DNA of 6,460 nt from an uncultured Faecalibacterium sp. Its GTDB lineage: Bacteria > Bacillota > Clostridia > Oscillospirales > Ruminococcaceae. The translations under genes were made by a program, and so were the position numbers. The stretch is from assembly GCA_900540455.1 (NCBI GenBank), contig UQGD01000059.1:1-6460 (forward strand), read 5' to 3'. This document shows, one piece after another, positions 1 to 6,455 of the stretch. The notes under the pieces were generated by a model. It was given only the letters and a program-made list of their open reading frames with translations. It had not been told where the DNA came from and searched no databases. Every line of letters starts with the position of its first letter. Within the stretch, counting starts at the first letter, position 1.

Positions 1-21
1 AAAAGAGGAGAGTGACAAGAT

Positions 22-1221
22 ATGGCGTTGATCGTACAGAAGTTCGGCGGTTCTTCGGTGAGGGACCGGGACCGTATCTTCAACGTGGCCCGCATCGTGG
101 CAAACACCCACAAGGCAGGCAATGACGTAGTGGTGGTGGTGTCCGCTCAGGGCGATACCACCGATGATCTGATCAGCAAGGCGGCGGAGATCACCCACAA
201 CCCCTCCGCCCGTGAGATGGATATGCTGCTGGCTTCCGGCGAGCAGATCAGCATCGCTCTGCTGGCCATGGCGCTGAACGAGATCGGCTGCCACGCCACC
301 AGCCTCACCGGCTGGCAGGCGGGTTTCCGCACGGATCGTGCCTACACCAAGGCCCGTATCACTCGTCTGGAGACCGAGCGGATCTCCTCCGAGCTGGAGC
401 GCAACCGTGTGGTGGTGGTAGCTGGCTTCCAGGGTCTGAACAAGCTGGATGATATCACTACCCTGGGCCGCGGCGGTTCGGACACCAGCGCAGTGGCTAT
501 TGCAGCTGCACTGCACGCAGACCGCTGCCAGATCTTTACGGATGTCGAGGGCGTGTATACGGCTGACCCCCGCAAGGTGAGCAATACCCGCAAACTGCAG
601 GAGATCACCTTCGATGAGATGCTGGAACTGGCCTCGCTGGGCGCACAGGTGCTGAACAACCGCAGCGTGGAGCTGGCCAAAAAGTACAATGTGGAGCTGG
701 AGGTGCTCTCCAGCCTGAACCCGATCCCCGGGACGATCGTGAAGGAGGTTACGAGCGATATGGAAGGTATGCTGATCAAGGGTGTGGCAAAGGATACAGA
801 CGTTGCGGTCATCTCGATCCTGAATGTACCGGATGAGCCGGGTATGAGCTTCAAGATCTTTGGCCTGCTGGCGCAGAAGAACGTGAACGTGGATATCATC
901 CTGCAGTCCACTGGCCGTGACGGCAAGAAGGATATCATCTTCACCTGCGGCGAGAGCGAGGCGGATATTGCAATGCGTACCCTGCAGGACAGCGCCCACT
1001 TCAAGCAGCTGGCCTGCGATAAGAGCTGCGCCAAGGTCTCCATCGTGGGCGCCGGTATGCAGAGCCACAGCGGCGTGGCCTCCAAGATGTTCGAGGCTCT
1101 GTCCAACAACAACATCAACATCAAGATGATCTCTACCAGTGAGATCAAGATCTCCTGCATCATCAACCGGGACGATGCGGACCGTGCGGTCAGCGCCATC
1201 CACGATATGCTGTTTGACTGA
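22..1221 (+). CDS. lysC: Aspartate kinase (aspartokinase, LysC type)
   Basis: This cytoplasmic enzyme phosphorylates L-aspartate with ATP, the first step to lysine/diaminopimelate, threonine and methionine. The 399-residue protein is full length for the monofunctional Bacillus type (about 400). The kinase domain spans roughly residues 1-245, with KFGGSSV at 7-13, the ASGEQ segment at 71-75, LGRGGSDTSA at 148-157 and TDVEGVYTADPR at 173-184. Two ACT domains follow, about 260-330 and 337-399, the first carrying NVPDEPG at 268-274. These are the known sites of allosteric inhibition by lysine, sometimes with threonine; which ligand applies here cannot be read from sequence. The ATG is preceded by GAGGAGAG, and KFGGSSV falls at the usual distance from the N-terminus. 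No fusion to homoserine dehydrogenase is present. An internal start probably also yields a beta subunit (see 742-762). An intrinsic terminator follows, so it ends its own transcription unit; the upstream promoter lies outside the window. Confidence 0.97.
   Translation: MALIVQKFGGSSVRDRDRIFNVARIVANTHKAGNDVVVVVSAQGDTTDDLISKAAEITHNPSAREMDMLLASGEQISIALLAMALNEIGCHATSLTGWQAGFRTDRAYTKARITRLETERISSELERNRVVVVAGFQGLNKLDDITTLGRGGSDTSAVAIAAALHADRCQIFTDVEGVYTADPRKVSNTRKLQEITFDEMLELASLGAQVLNNRSVELAKKYNVELEVLSSLNPIPGTIVKEVTSDMEGMLIKGVAKDTDVAVISILNVPDEPGMSFKIFGLLAQKNVNVDIILQSTGRDGKKDIIFTCGESEADIAMRTLQDSAHFKQLACDKSCAKVSIVGAGMQSHSGVASKMFEALSNNNINIKMISTSEIKISCIINRDDADRAVSAIHDMLFD
742..762 (+). promoter_or_regulatory. 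Internal Shine-Dalgarno and in-frame ATG in lysC (putative beta-subunit start)
   Basis: Inside lysC, AAGGAGGTT (742-750) closely matches the 16S anti-Shine-Dalgarno and is followed 11 nt later by an in-frame ATG at 760 (Met247); another in-frame ATG lies at 769 (Met250). Translation from 760 would give a 153-residue protein, ending at 1221, made up of the two ACT domains. Bacillus subtilis and Corynebacterium lysC are known to encode such a regulatory beta subunit from an internal start; in B. subtilis it is near codon 246. Position and SD strength agree, but actual use is inferred. Confidence 0.7.
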
Positions 1222-1238
1222 TCTGCAGGATCTGTCTG

Positions 1239-1270
1239 CCGCTGCCTTTTGCAAAAGGCGGCGGTTTTTT
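1239..1270 (+). terminator. Intrinsic terminator of lysC
   Basis: CCGCTGCCTT (1239-1248) pairs with AAGGCGGCGG (1255-1264), including one G-U wobble, around a TTGCAA loop. Six T residues follow directly (1265-1270), then further T-rich sequence. It starts 17 nt after the lysC stop codon, a classic rho-independent arrangement. Confidence 0.9.
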
Positions 1271-1332
1271 GTGTTTTTGCGTTCTGTGGGGGCACGGCAA
1301 AAACGGACATGTTTTTTTTACATCTTACAGCG

Positions 1333-1361
1333 TTTACACCGGCGTATAATAGGTGTATAAT
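1333..1361 (+). promoter_or_regulatory. Sigma-A-type promoter for the VanY-like gene
   Basis: TTTACA (1333-1338) and TATAAT (1356-1361) are separated by exactly 17 bp, close to the vegetative consensus. A second perfect TATAAT lies at 1345-1350, within a direct repeat of GTATAATA at 1344 and 1355. Possible -35 partners for it are weaker (TCTTAC at 1323-1328, 16 bp away). An inverted repeat, TACACC (1335-1340) and GGTGTA (1352-1357), overlaps both core elements and could be an operator, although it may be a by-product of the repeated sequence. The predicted transcript would start near 1368, leaving a leader of about 50 nt before the ATG at 1418. It may also serve the downstream ymfF-ymfH-lgt genes by read-through. 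Confidence 0.8.
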
Positions 1362-1417
1362 AAAATTAAGTGTCTGTTAAAAAACACACGTTTGGTGAAA
1401 AAGGGGAGCCGAGAATC

Positions 1418-2263
1418 ATGGATCAGAACCGACCGACTGCAAGCCGCACTGCGCCGCCGCGCCGTATGACCCGGGAGCAGTGGGCTGCCCGCCGCCGTCG
1501 CCGCCGTCTGCGCATCCTGCGCAACTGGGCGCTTTTGCTGTCTGGCTGTGCAGGCGCTATGGCGCTGATGACCAGCGGCATTTTGTGGCTGCTGCCCAAG
1601 GCCCATGCAATGATCGCAGGGCCGGAGACGTTCCGGGCGCGTCCATACGACGCAGCTGCATTTACGGTGCAGCTGTCGGATCAGCGGTTGGTGCTGGTCA
1701 ACTCCAATCTTCCTTATGCGTCCGAGCCTGCCCCGGCGCTGGCAGTGGCCGATGATGCTACGGGCCAGCAGCTGGAAGCGGAGGCTGCGGCTGCTTACAG
1801 AGAGATGTCCGCTGCTGCCCTTGCGGATGGGGTGAGCCTGCGTTTGGTCTCTGGCTACCAGGCCCAGGAGACCCGGCAGGCATCTGCGGAGCTTTGCAAG
1901 CAATTCTATCTGGATAAGGGCCGCACGCAGGCCGAGGCAGAAGCCTTGGCCGCTACTTTGGTGCCTGCAGCGGACTGCAACGAAAGCGGTACCGGCTATG
2001 CAGCCGAGATCCTCTCTCTGGAGTACGAAAATGCGGATGCAGGCTTTGCAGAGGACCGGGCTTTTTCCTGGCTGAACGCCTATGCTGCTGAGTATGGGTT
2101 TATCCTGCGCTGGCCGCAGGACCGGCAGGCGGCCACCGGCATGGCCTACCAGCCCTGGCACTGGCGGTATGTGGGCCGGGAGAATGCTTTGGCCATCCGG
2201 GCCAGCGGCCTGTCCCTGGAGGAGTTTTTGGCTCTGGAGCAGACCCGTCATTCCGCAGACTGA
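1418..2263 (+). CDS. Membrane-anchored VanY/M15-like D-alanyl-D-alanine carboxypeptidase homologue, probably catalytically inactive
   Basis: The 281-residue protein has an Arg-rich N-terminus (RRRRRR at 25-30) and one hydrophobic segment at about 37-59, so it should be an N-in anchored extracytoplasmic protein; AHA at 62-64 is a less likely signal-peptidase site. The rest follows the VanY/M15B fold: SGY at 145-147, a GxAxxI segment at 193-198, then WLN at 218-220, YGFILRWP at 226-233 and PWHWRYVG at 246-253. Active VanY enzymes remove the terminal D-Ala of peptidoglycan stem peptides using His and Asp zinc ligands (SxHxxGxAxD), a catalytic Glu and a third ligand His (ExxH). By my hand alignment these positions are Ser190, Glu197, Gln245 and His248; the SGYR arginine is Gln148. 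Only the last His is kept, so hydrolysis is doubtful and a binding or regulatory role is possible. The ATG at 1418 is chosen because AGGGGAG lies 9 nt upstream; an in-frame GTG at 1370 would sit almost at the transcription start. Confidence 0.85.
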   Translation: MDQNRPTASRTAPPRRMTREQWAARRRRRRLRILRNWALLLSGCAGAMALMTSGILWLLPKAHAMIAGPETFRARPYDAAAFTVQLSDQRLVLVNSNLPYASEPAPALAVADDATGQQLEAEAAAAYREMSAAALADGVSLRLVSGYQAQETRQASAELCKQFYLDKGRTQAEAEALAATLVPAADCNESGTGYAAEILSLEYENADAGFAEDRAFSWLNAYAAEYGFILRWPQDRQAATGMAYQPWHWRYVGRENALAIRASGLSLEEFLALEQTRHSAD

Positions 2264-2272
2264 ACCGATCAG

Positions 2273-2301
2273 GGGGCGGCAAGGCCGCCCCTCGTTTTTT
2301 T
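2273..2301 (+). terminator. Intrinsic terminator or attenuator before ymfF
   Basis: GGGGCGGC (2273-2280) pairs perfectly with GCCGCCCC (2284-2291) around an AAG loop, followed after TCG by seven T residues (2295-2301). It begins 9 nt after the stop of the VanY-like gene. It lies only 3 nt before the Shine-Dalgarno of ymfF, with no visible promoter in between, so it may act as a partial terminator controlling read-through into the operon. Confidence 0.85.
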
Positions 2302-2319
2302 CACGGAGGGAAATCGTAT

Positions 2320-3606
2320 TTGAATAGAGCACAGATCGCGCCGGGCGTCCATCTTTTGTACGACCCGGCGCCCAAATTCAACCGCTGCCGGATCAGCATC
2401 CACTTTGCTTTTCCGGCCAGACGAGACACCGCCACTGCCCATGCGCTGCTTCCGCTGGTGTTGGAGCGGGGCTATGCCGACTGCCCGGATATGACCCAGC
2501 TGAGCAAAAAGCTGGCGCGGCTTTACGGTGCAGATCTGACGGTGGATGCACGGCCTATGGGCTGCAACCATAACCTGTGTGTCAGCGTGACAGGCATCAA
2601 AGATGTTTTTGCGCTGGAACAGGAGCCGCTGACCCAAGAATATACCGACCTGGCCCTGGGTGTGGCGTTCCGCCCCTACCTGGTGGAAGGCAGCTTTGAC
2701 CCGGAAGCAGTCGCGATCGAGAAACAGATGTTGAAAAAGGCGCTGGAAGACGAGCTGAACGACAAACAGCTTTACTGCCAGCGTCAGGCATCCCGAGCCT
2801 TTTTTGGGGACAGCCCCGCCGGAGTCCGGCAGGAAGGCTACCTGGAGGAAGTGGACGGCATAACCGGGGCGGATCTTTTGTCCGCTTACCAGCAGATGCT
2901 CTCTGCTGCACAGATCGAACTGGTGGTGCTGGGCTGTACCCAGGAGCAGTGCGCGCAGGTGCAGACGGCTCTTCTGGATCAGCTGTCCCGGGTGCAGCGT
3001 GCGCCCCAGCCGCTGGAACCCAGCATTGCGATGCCCCCGGAGCAGACGCCCCGCCAGCTGACCCAGTGCTTCGATACAGTACAGGCGAAGCTGTGTATGC
3101 TGTTTACCTTGGGGCGGCCGATGCAGCCGCAGGAACTGGCGGCGATGCGGCTGGCCATCGCATTGTATGGCGGCAGCGCCACCAGCCGCCTGTTTTTGCG
3201 GGTGCGGGAAGCGCAGCACCTGTGTTACTATTGCAGCTCTTCGTTTCAGTCCTTTACAGGCTGCATGGCTGTGAACAGCGGGGTAGAGCATGCCGATGCG
3301 CTGCGTGCCCAGCAGGCAGTGCTGGCGGAACTGGAGGGCCTGTGTACTGGCCCCATTGAAGCAGAAGAGCTGGAGGATTGCCGCCGGGGGATCTTGTCCG
3401 CCATGGATGGAGTAGAGGATACCTTGGGCGGGCTGGAAAATTGGTACTACATGGAGATCTTGCGGGGCGAGCCGATGCAGACCCCGGCACAGGCACGGGC
3501 AGCCCTGTGCAGTGTGCAGGCAGATCAGGTGCGGCAGCTGCTGCGGCAGTTTACACTGTCGGTCAGCTGTCTGCTGACAAAGGAAGGGGTGTCGGTCCAT
3601 GAATGA
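2320..3606 (+). CDS. ymfF: M16 family peptidase-like protein YmfF (zinc motif absent)
   Basis: This 428-residue protein resembles Bacillus YmfF, the non-catalytic partner of an M16 (pitrilysin/insulinase-like) peptidase pair. In the N-terminal half the stretch at 42-51 (ALLPLVLERG) sits where active members have HxxEH, and all three motif residues are replaced (Ala42, Pro45, Leu46). The C-terminal half has an M16 C-domain signature, RVREAQHLCYYCSS at 294-307; in heterodimeric M16 enzymes the inactive subunit can supply such Arg/Tyr residues for substrate binding. No signal peptide or membrane segment is seen, so it is probably cytoplasmic. The start is TTG, supported by GGAGGG at 2305-2310 with 9-nt spacing; the next in-frame Met is residue 58, too far inside the domain. 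It overlaps ymfH by 8 bp. In B. subtilis the ymfF-ymfH-ymfI neighbourhood is associated with 5-aminopentanol modification of EF-P; a role in that here is inference. Confidence 0.9.
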   Translation: MNRAQIAPGVHLLYDPAPKFNRCRISIHFAFPARRDTATAHALLPLVLERGYADCPDMTQLSKKLARLYGADLTVDARPMGCNHNLCVSVTGIKDVFALEQEPLTQEYTDLALGVAFRPYLVEGSFDPEAVAIEKQMLKKALEDELNDKQLYCQRQASRAFFGDSPAGVRQEGYLEEVDGITGADLLSAYQQMLSAAQIELVVLGCTQEQCAQVQTALLDQLSRVQRAPQPLEPSIAMPPEQTPRQLTQCFDTVQAKLCMLFTLGRPMQPQELAAMRLAIALYGGSATSRLFLRVREAQHLCYYCSSSFQSFTGCMAVNSGVEHADALRAQQAVLAELEGLCTGPIEAEELEDCRRGILSAMDGVEDTLGGLENWYYMEILRGEPMQTPAQARAALCSVQADQVRQLLRQFTLSVSCLLTKEGVSVHE

Positions 3607-4921
3607 ATCGCTGCGGGGCAGTGCGCTTTTGCAGCGCACTGCGGCAGACCAGTGGCAGCATCTGCCCTCCGGTCTGACCGTCATTGCCCGGCCTATGCCG
3701 GATTATTCCGCCGCCCATGTGATCCTGGCTACGCATTTCGGCTCCATCGATCAGGATTTTGTGATGGATGGTCGGGCCGTCCATCTGCCTTCGGGCACCG
3801 CTCATTTTTTGGAGCACAAGATGTTCGAGGATGAGGATGGCGACGCATTTGCAAAGTTTGCCCGCACGGGGGCCAACGCCAATGCCTTTACGGTTTTTGA
3901 CCGCACCTGCTACCTGTTCACCGCCACCAGCCAGCTGGAGGAGAGCCTGGATGTGCTGCTGCAGATGGTGACCCATCCGTATTTTACCGCAGAGACCATC
4001 GCCAAAGAGCAGGGCATCATCGGACAGGAGATCAAAATGTACGATGACAGCCCGGATTGGCGCCTGATGAATACGCTGCTGTCCTGTCTGTATGAAAAAC
4101 ACCCGATTCGTGAGGACATTGCAGGCAGCTGCGAGAGCATCGCACAGCTCACGCCGGAGCTGCTGTATGACTGCTGTCGGGCCTTCTATCAGCCGGGCAA
4201 TCTGGTGTTGGCAGCGGCGGGCAATATCACAATGGAGCAGCTGCTGGCGGCCTGTGCCCGTGCCGGGCTGGACAAGCCGCGCCCGCAGGTACAGGCAGAA
4301 AGGCTCTGGCCGGCAGAATCACCTGCCGTGGCGCAGCCGCAAAAGACCTTGTATATGCCGGTGCCTATGCCGTGGCTGGGCATCGGGTTTAAGGAGCAGC
4401 CCATCCCGGCGGAGGACCTGCGCACCGAGGCGCTCTATGACCTGATCTGCGGCTGTATTCTGGGCGGAATGTCTCCGCTGTACCGCCGTCTGTACGATCA
4501 GGGGTTGGTTGACCCGGACTTTGGCGGCTCGGTGCTGCATACCGAAGGCTGCTGCTGCTTCTTGTTTGCAGGGGAGAGCAGCAGCCCGGAGCTTGTGCAG
4601 CAGATGCTGCTGGAGGAGATCGCACGGGTGCGCAAAGAGGGCGTGGACCGGGAGGTGTTCACGCTCTGCAAGCACGAACGCTACGGCCAGCTGATCGAGA
4701 ACCTGGAAAATGTAGAGGATTCCGCCAGCCAGATGGCGGACTTTGCGCTTGCAGGGCAGACAGTAGCGCAGCAGATCGAGATGCTGGCGGGCCTGACTGC
4801 AGAGGATGCAGACCGGGCGCTGCAGCAGATCTTCAGCACCGACCGCATGGCGGTGGTGCAGATTTTGCCGGATGGCAGCCTGCCTTCCGATGAGACCGAA
4901 GGGGAGGATTTTGAGGAATGA
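3599..4921 (+). CDS. ymfH: M16 family zinc metallopeptidase YmfH
   Basis: This 440-residue protein is the likely catalytic partner of YmfF. It carries the inverted zinc motif HFLEH at 69-73 (His69 and His73 as ligands, Glu72 as catalytic base). A downstream KEQGIIGQE segment at 136-144 offers Glu144 as third ligand and Glu137 as the helper acid, with the seven-residue spacing seen in insulin-degrading enzyme. The GANANAFT segment at 91-98 and DIAGS further on match the YmfH subgroup. The length fits the family and there is no signal peptide, so it should act in the cytoplasm; the natural substrate is unknown to me. The start ATG overlaps the ymfF stop by 8 bp and has AGGAAGGGG 9 nt upstream, so 1:1 translational coupling of the two subunits is likely. 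The C-terminus ends in an acidic tail (EGEDFEE). It overlaps lgt by ATGA. NCBI-style names link the family to EF-P modification, but the biochemical role is unsettled. Confidence 0.93.
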   Translation: MNESLRGSALLQRTAADQWQHLPSGLTVIARPMPDYSAAHVILATHFGSIDQDFVMDGRAVHLPSGTAHFLEHKMFEDEDGDAFAKFARTGANANAFTVFDRTCYLFTATSQLEESLDVLLQMVTHPYFTAETIAKEQGIIGQEIKMYDDSPDWRLMNTLLSCLYEKHPIREDIAGSCESIAQLTPELLYDCCRAFYQPGNLVLAAAGNITMEQLLAACARAGLDKPRPQVQAERLWPAESPAVAQPQKTLYMPVPMPWLGIGFKEQPIPAEDLRTEALYDLICGCILGGMSPLYRRLYDQGLVDPDFGGSVLHTEGCCCFLFAGESSSPELVQQMLLEEIARVRKEGVDREVFTLCKHERYGQLIENLENVEDSASQMADFALAGQTVAQQIEMLAGLTAEDADRALQQIFSTDRMAVVQILPDGSLPSDETEGEDFEE

Positions 4922-5976
4922 CCAATCTTGTGCAGTTTCCGGGCCTGGGCCTGGAGTTTGAGCTGAACCGCGTGGCCTTTACCATCGGCGGGATCAGCAT
5001 CTACTGGTACGGCGTGTGCATTGCACTGGGTGTCTGTCTGGCGCTGGTAATGGCTTTCCGCCGCTGCAAGGAGTTTGGCGTGGACCCGGACGGCATGGTG
5101 GATGTGGTGCTGGTGGGTATGCTGACCGGCATTGCTTCTGCCAGAGCTTACTATGTGGCCATGGCGCCCTTTAAGTACGAGAGCATCTGGGAGATGCTCT
5201 CCATCCGGGATGGCGGTTTGGCCATCTATGGCGGCATTATCGGCGCATTTTTCTTTGGCGCATTGGCCTGCCGGTGGCGGCGTATCCCGGTGCTGGCTAC
5301 GGCAGATCTGGCTGCGATGGGTTTTTTGATCGGTCAGGGCTGCGGCCGCTGGGGCAACTTTTTTAACCAGGAAGCCTTTGGCTGCAACACGACGCTGCCT
5401 TGGGGAATGTACAGCGCTGCTACCCAGAACTATCTGTCCAGCAGTGCAGTCACAGTGCCAAAGGGCACGGTCATCGACCCCACTATGCCGGTCCACCCCA
5501 CCTTCCTGTATGAGAGCATCTGGTGCTTTGTGGGCGCAGTGCTGCTGTGGCGGTACATTAAAAAACGCAAGTTTGCGGGAGATATCACCCTGCGGTATCT
5601 GATCTGGTATGGTGCAGGCCGATTCTGGATCGAGGGGCTGCGCACCGACAGCCTGATGCTGGTGCCCTCTCTGGGGCTGCGCGCCTCTCAGGTGGTGGCA
5701 GCGGTGGCCGTGGTGGGCGGCATTGCAGCAGAGATCTATTTCACCCGCCGCTTCAAGGGCAAGCCCCTGATGGTGCCCCTGGCGATGAATGCGGATAACC
5801 GTTCCCTGCTGCGCAAACTGCAAAAGCAGGGGGGGACCCTTGTGGGTATCCTGCTGGATGTGCCCGCAGAGCTGCCCGCCAGCGCCCCCCGGGCCGAGTT
5901 TTTGGAAAAAACCGATGCGTATAATGCTGCGCTGACCCCGGCGCTGCAGCAGGCTCTGGCAGCAAAGTCCAACTGA
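4918..5976 (+). CDS. lgt: Prolipoprotein diacylglyceryl transferase
   Basis: Lgt transfers diacylglycerol from phosphatidylglycerol to the lipobox cysteine of prelipoproteins in the cytoplasmic membrane, the first step of lipoprotein maturation. The protein is a multi-pass membrane protein with hydrophobic segments from about residue 20 to 275. Signature motifs are GRWGNFFNQE at 143-152, HPTFLYE at 193-199 and RFWIEGLRTD at 235-244, all in the usual order. The GG(L/I)AIxGG loop at 99-106 has Tyr104 where E. coli has the essential His103. From memory some Firmicutes also have Tyr there, so I do not take it as inactivating. The protein has 352 residues against roughly 270-290 in Bacillus and E. 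coli; the excess is a hydrophilic C-terminal tail after about residue 278 with no motif I recognise. The start ATG overlaps the ymfH stop (ATGA) and has GGGGAGG at 4901-4907, so it is translationally coupled. No convincing terminator follows. Confidence 0.96.
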   Translation: MTNLVQFPGLGLEFELNRVAFTIGGISIYWYGVCIALGVCLALVMAFRRCKEFGVDPDGMVDVVLVGMLTGIASARAYYVAMAPFKYESIWEMLSIRDGGLAIYGGIIGAFFFGALACRWRRIPVLATADLAAMGFLIGQGCGRWGNFFNQEAFGCNTTLPWGMYSAATQNYLSSSAVTVPKGTVIDPTMPVHPTFLYESIWCFVGAVLLWRYIKKRKFAGDITLRYLIWYGAGRFWIEGLRTDSLMLVPSLGLRASQVVAAVAVVGGIAAEIYFTRRFKGKPLMVPLAMNADNRSLLRKLQKQGGTLVGILLDVPAELPASAPRAEFLEKTDAYNAALTPALQQALAAKSN

Positions 5977-6022
5977 TGGGCGGCGCAGCGCAGAAAAATT
6001 GCGAAAAAATGCAAACTGCCCC

Positions 6023-6051
6023 TTGCAATCCTGCTTTATTTTTGCTATACT
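6023..6051 (+). promoter_or_regulatory. Promoter of rplU with extended -10
   Basis: TTGCAA (6023-6028) and TATACT (6046-6051) are spaced by 17 bp, and TGC directly before the -10 box (6043-6045) forms an extended -10. This is a strong vegetative promoter, suited to a ribosomal protein operon. Transcription would start near 6058, giving a leader of about 85 nt. TGCAA (6010-6014) and TTGCA (6023-6027) form a short inverted repeat overlapping the -35 box; its meaning is unclear. Confidence 0.85.
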
Positions 6052-6059
6052 ATTCTAGC

Positions 6060-6135
6060 CGCATGGCGTAGGCGCCTCAAATGTCTGGGCTTGTCCCGGT
6101 CTGCCTTAACGGCCAGCGAGTACAATGAAAAGGAA
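6060..6135 (+). ncRNA. Structured 5' leader of rplU, candidate L21 autoregulatory leader
   Basis: Between the predicted transcription start and the rplU ribosome binding site lie several short hairpins: GGCG/CGCC around TAGG (6065-6076), GGG/CCC around CTTGT (6087-6097), and CTG-CC pairing with GGCCAG around TTAAC (about 6101-6116, one bulge). Firmicute rplU operons are known to carry an L21 leader RNA bound by the L21 protein (Rfam L21_leader). Position and length fit that, but I could not test the consensus. No terminator hairpin with a T-run is seen, so control would be translational. Confidence 0.45.
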
Positions 6136-6143
6136 TGAAATAA

Positions 6144-6455
6144 ATGTACGCAATTATTGTTACCGGCGGTAAGCAGTACCGCGTGGAGCAGGGCGACATC
6201 GTCTACATCGAGAAGCTGGACGTTGAGGCCGACTCCGAAGTGAAGTTTGATCAGGTTCTCGCTATCGGCGAGGAGGGTTCTGTCAAGGTTGGCGCTCCTG
6301 TTGTGGAGGGCGCTTCCGTTTCTGCCAAGGTCATCAAGAATGGCAAGGGCAAGAAGCTGAACATCATCACCTATCGCGCAAAGAAGCACAGTGCTCGCCG
6401 CATGGGCCATCGTCAGCCCTACACCAAGGTTGAGATCACTGCGATCAACGGCTAA
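6144..6455 (+). CDS. rplU: 50S ribosomal protein L21
   Basis: The 103-residue protein is a complete L21, opening with MYAIIVTGGKQYRVEQGD and ending with the basic block RAKKHSARRMGHRQPYTKV (about 79-97) followed by EITAING. This small protein binds 23S rRNA in the large subunit. The ATG is preceded by AAAAGGA (6128-6134) at normal spacing. Its own promoter and leader precede it, so it begins a new transcription unit after lgt. The usual Firmicute order is rplU, then the Prp protease gene (ysxB), then rpmA (L27); only the first gene is inside the window. Confidence 0.98.
   Translation: MYAIIVTGGKQYRVEQGDIVYIEKLDVEADSEVKFDQVLAIGEEGSVKVGAPVVEGASVSAKVIKNGKGKKLNIITYRAKKHSARRMGHRQPYTKVEITAING

Noticed and set aside
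342..1310. Long open frame on the minus strand across lysC
   Set aside because: It runs antisense to a clear aspartokinase, has no family resemblance, and reads like the shadow of GC-rich codon usage.
1370..1417. In-frame GTG start 16 codons upstream of the VanY-like ATG
   Set aside because: It would lie only about 8 nt after the -10 box and has no Shine-Dalgarno, whereas the ATG at 1418 has AGGGGAG at 9-nt spacing.
2269..3684. Long open frame on the minus strand across ymfF (471 codons)
   Set aside because: It is longer than the sense gene, but its composition is rich in His, Gln, Cys and Arg with no domain signature. YmfF on the + strand has family motifs, a ribosome binding site and operon spacing.
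4681..5823. Long open frame on the minus strand across lgt
   Set aside because: It is antisense to a well-conserved membrane enzyme and has low-complexity His/Gln-rich composition, a codon-bias artefact.
5977..6022. Possible terminator after lgt
   Set aside because: Only weak pairing (TTGC/GCAA and GCGC repeats) and no T-run after a stem, so I cannot support one.
6125..6172. Short 15-codon upstream frame (ATG at 6125) overlapping the start of rplU
   Set aside because: It has no ribosome binding site of its own and its codons coincide with the rplU Shine-Dalgarno; it is more likely chance.
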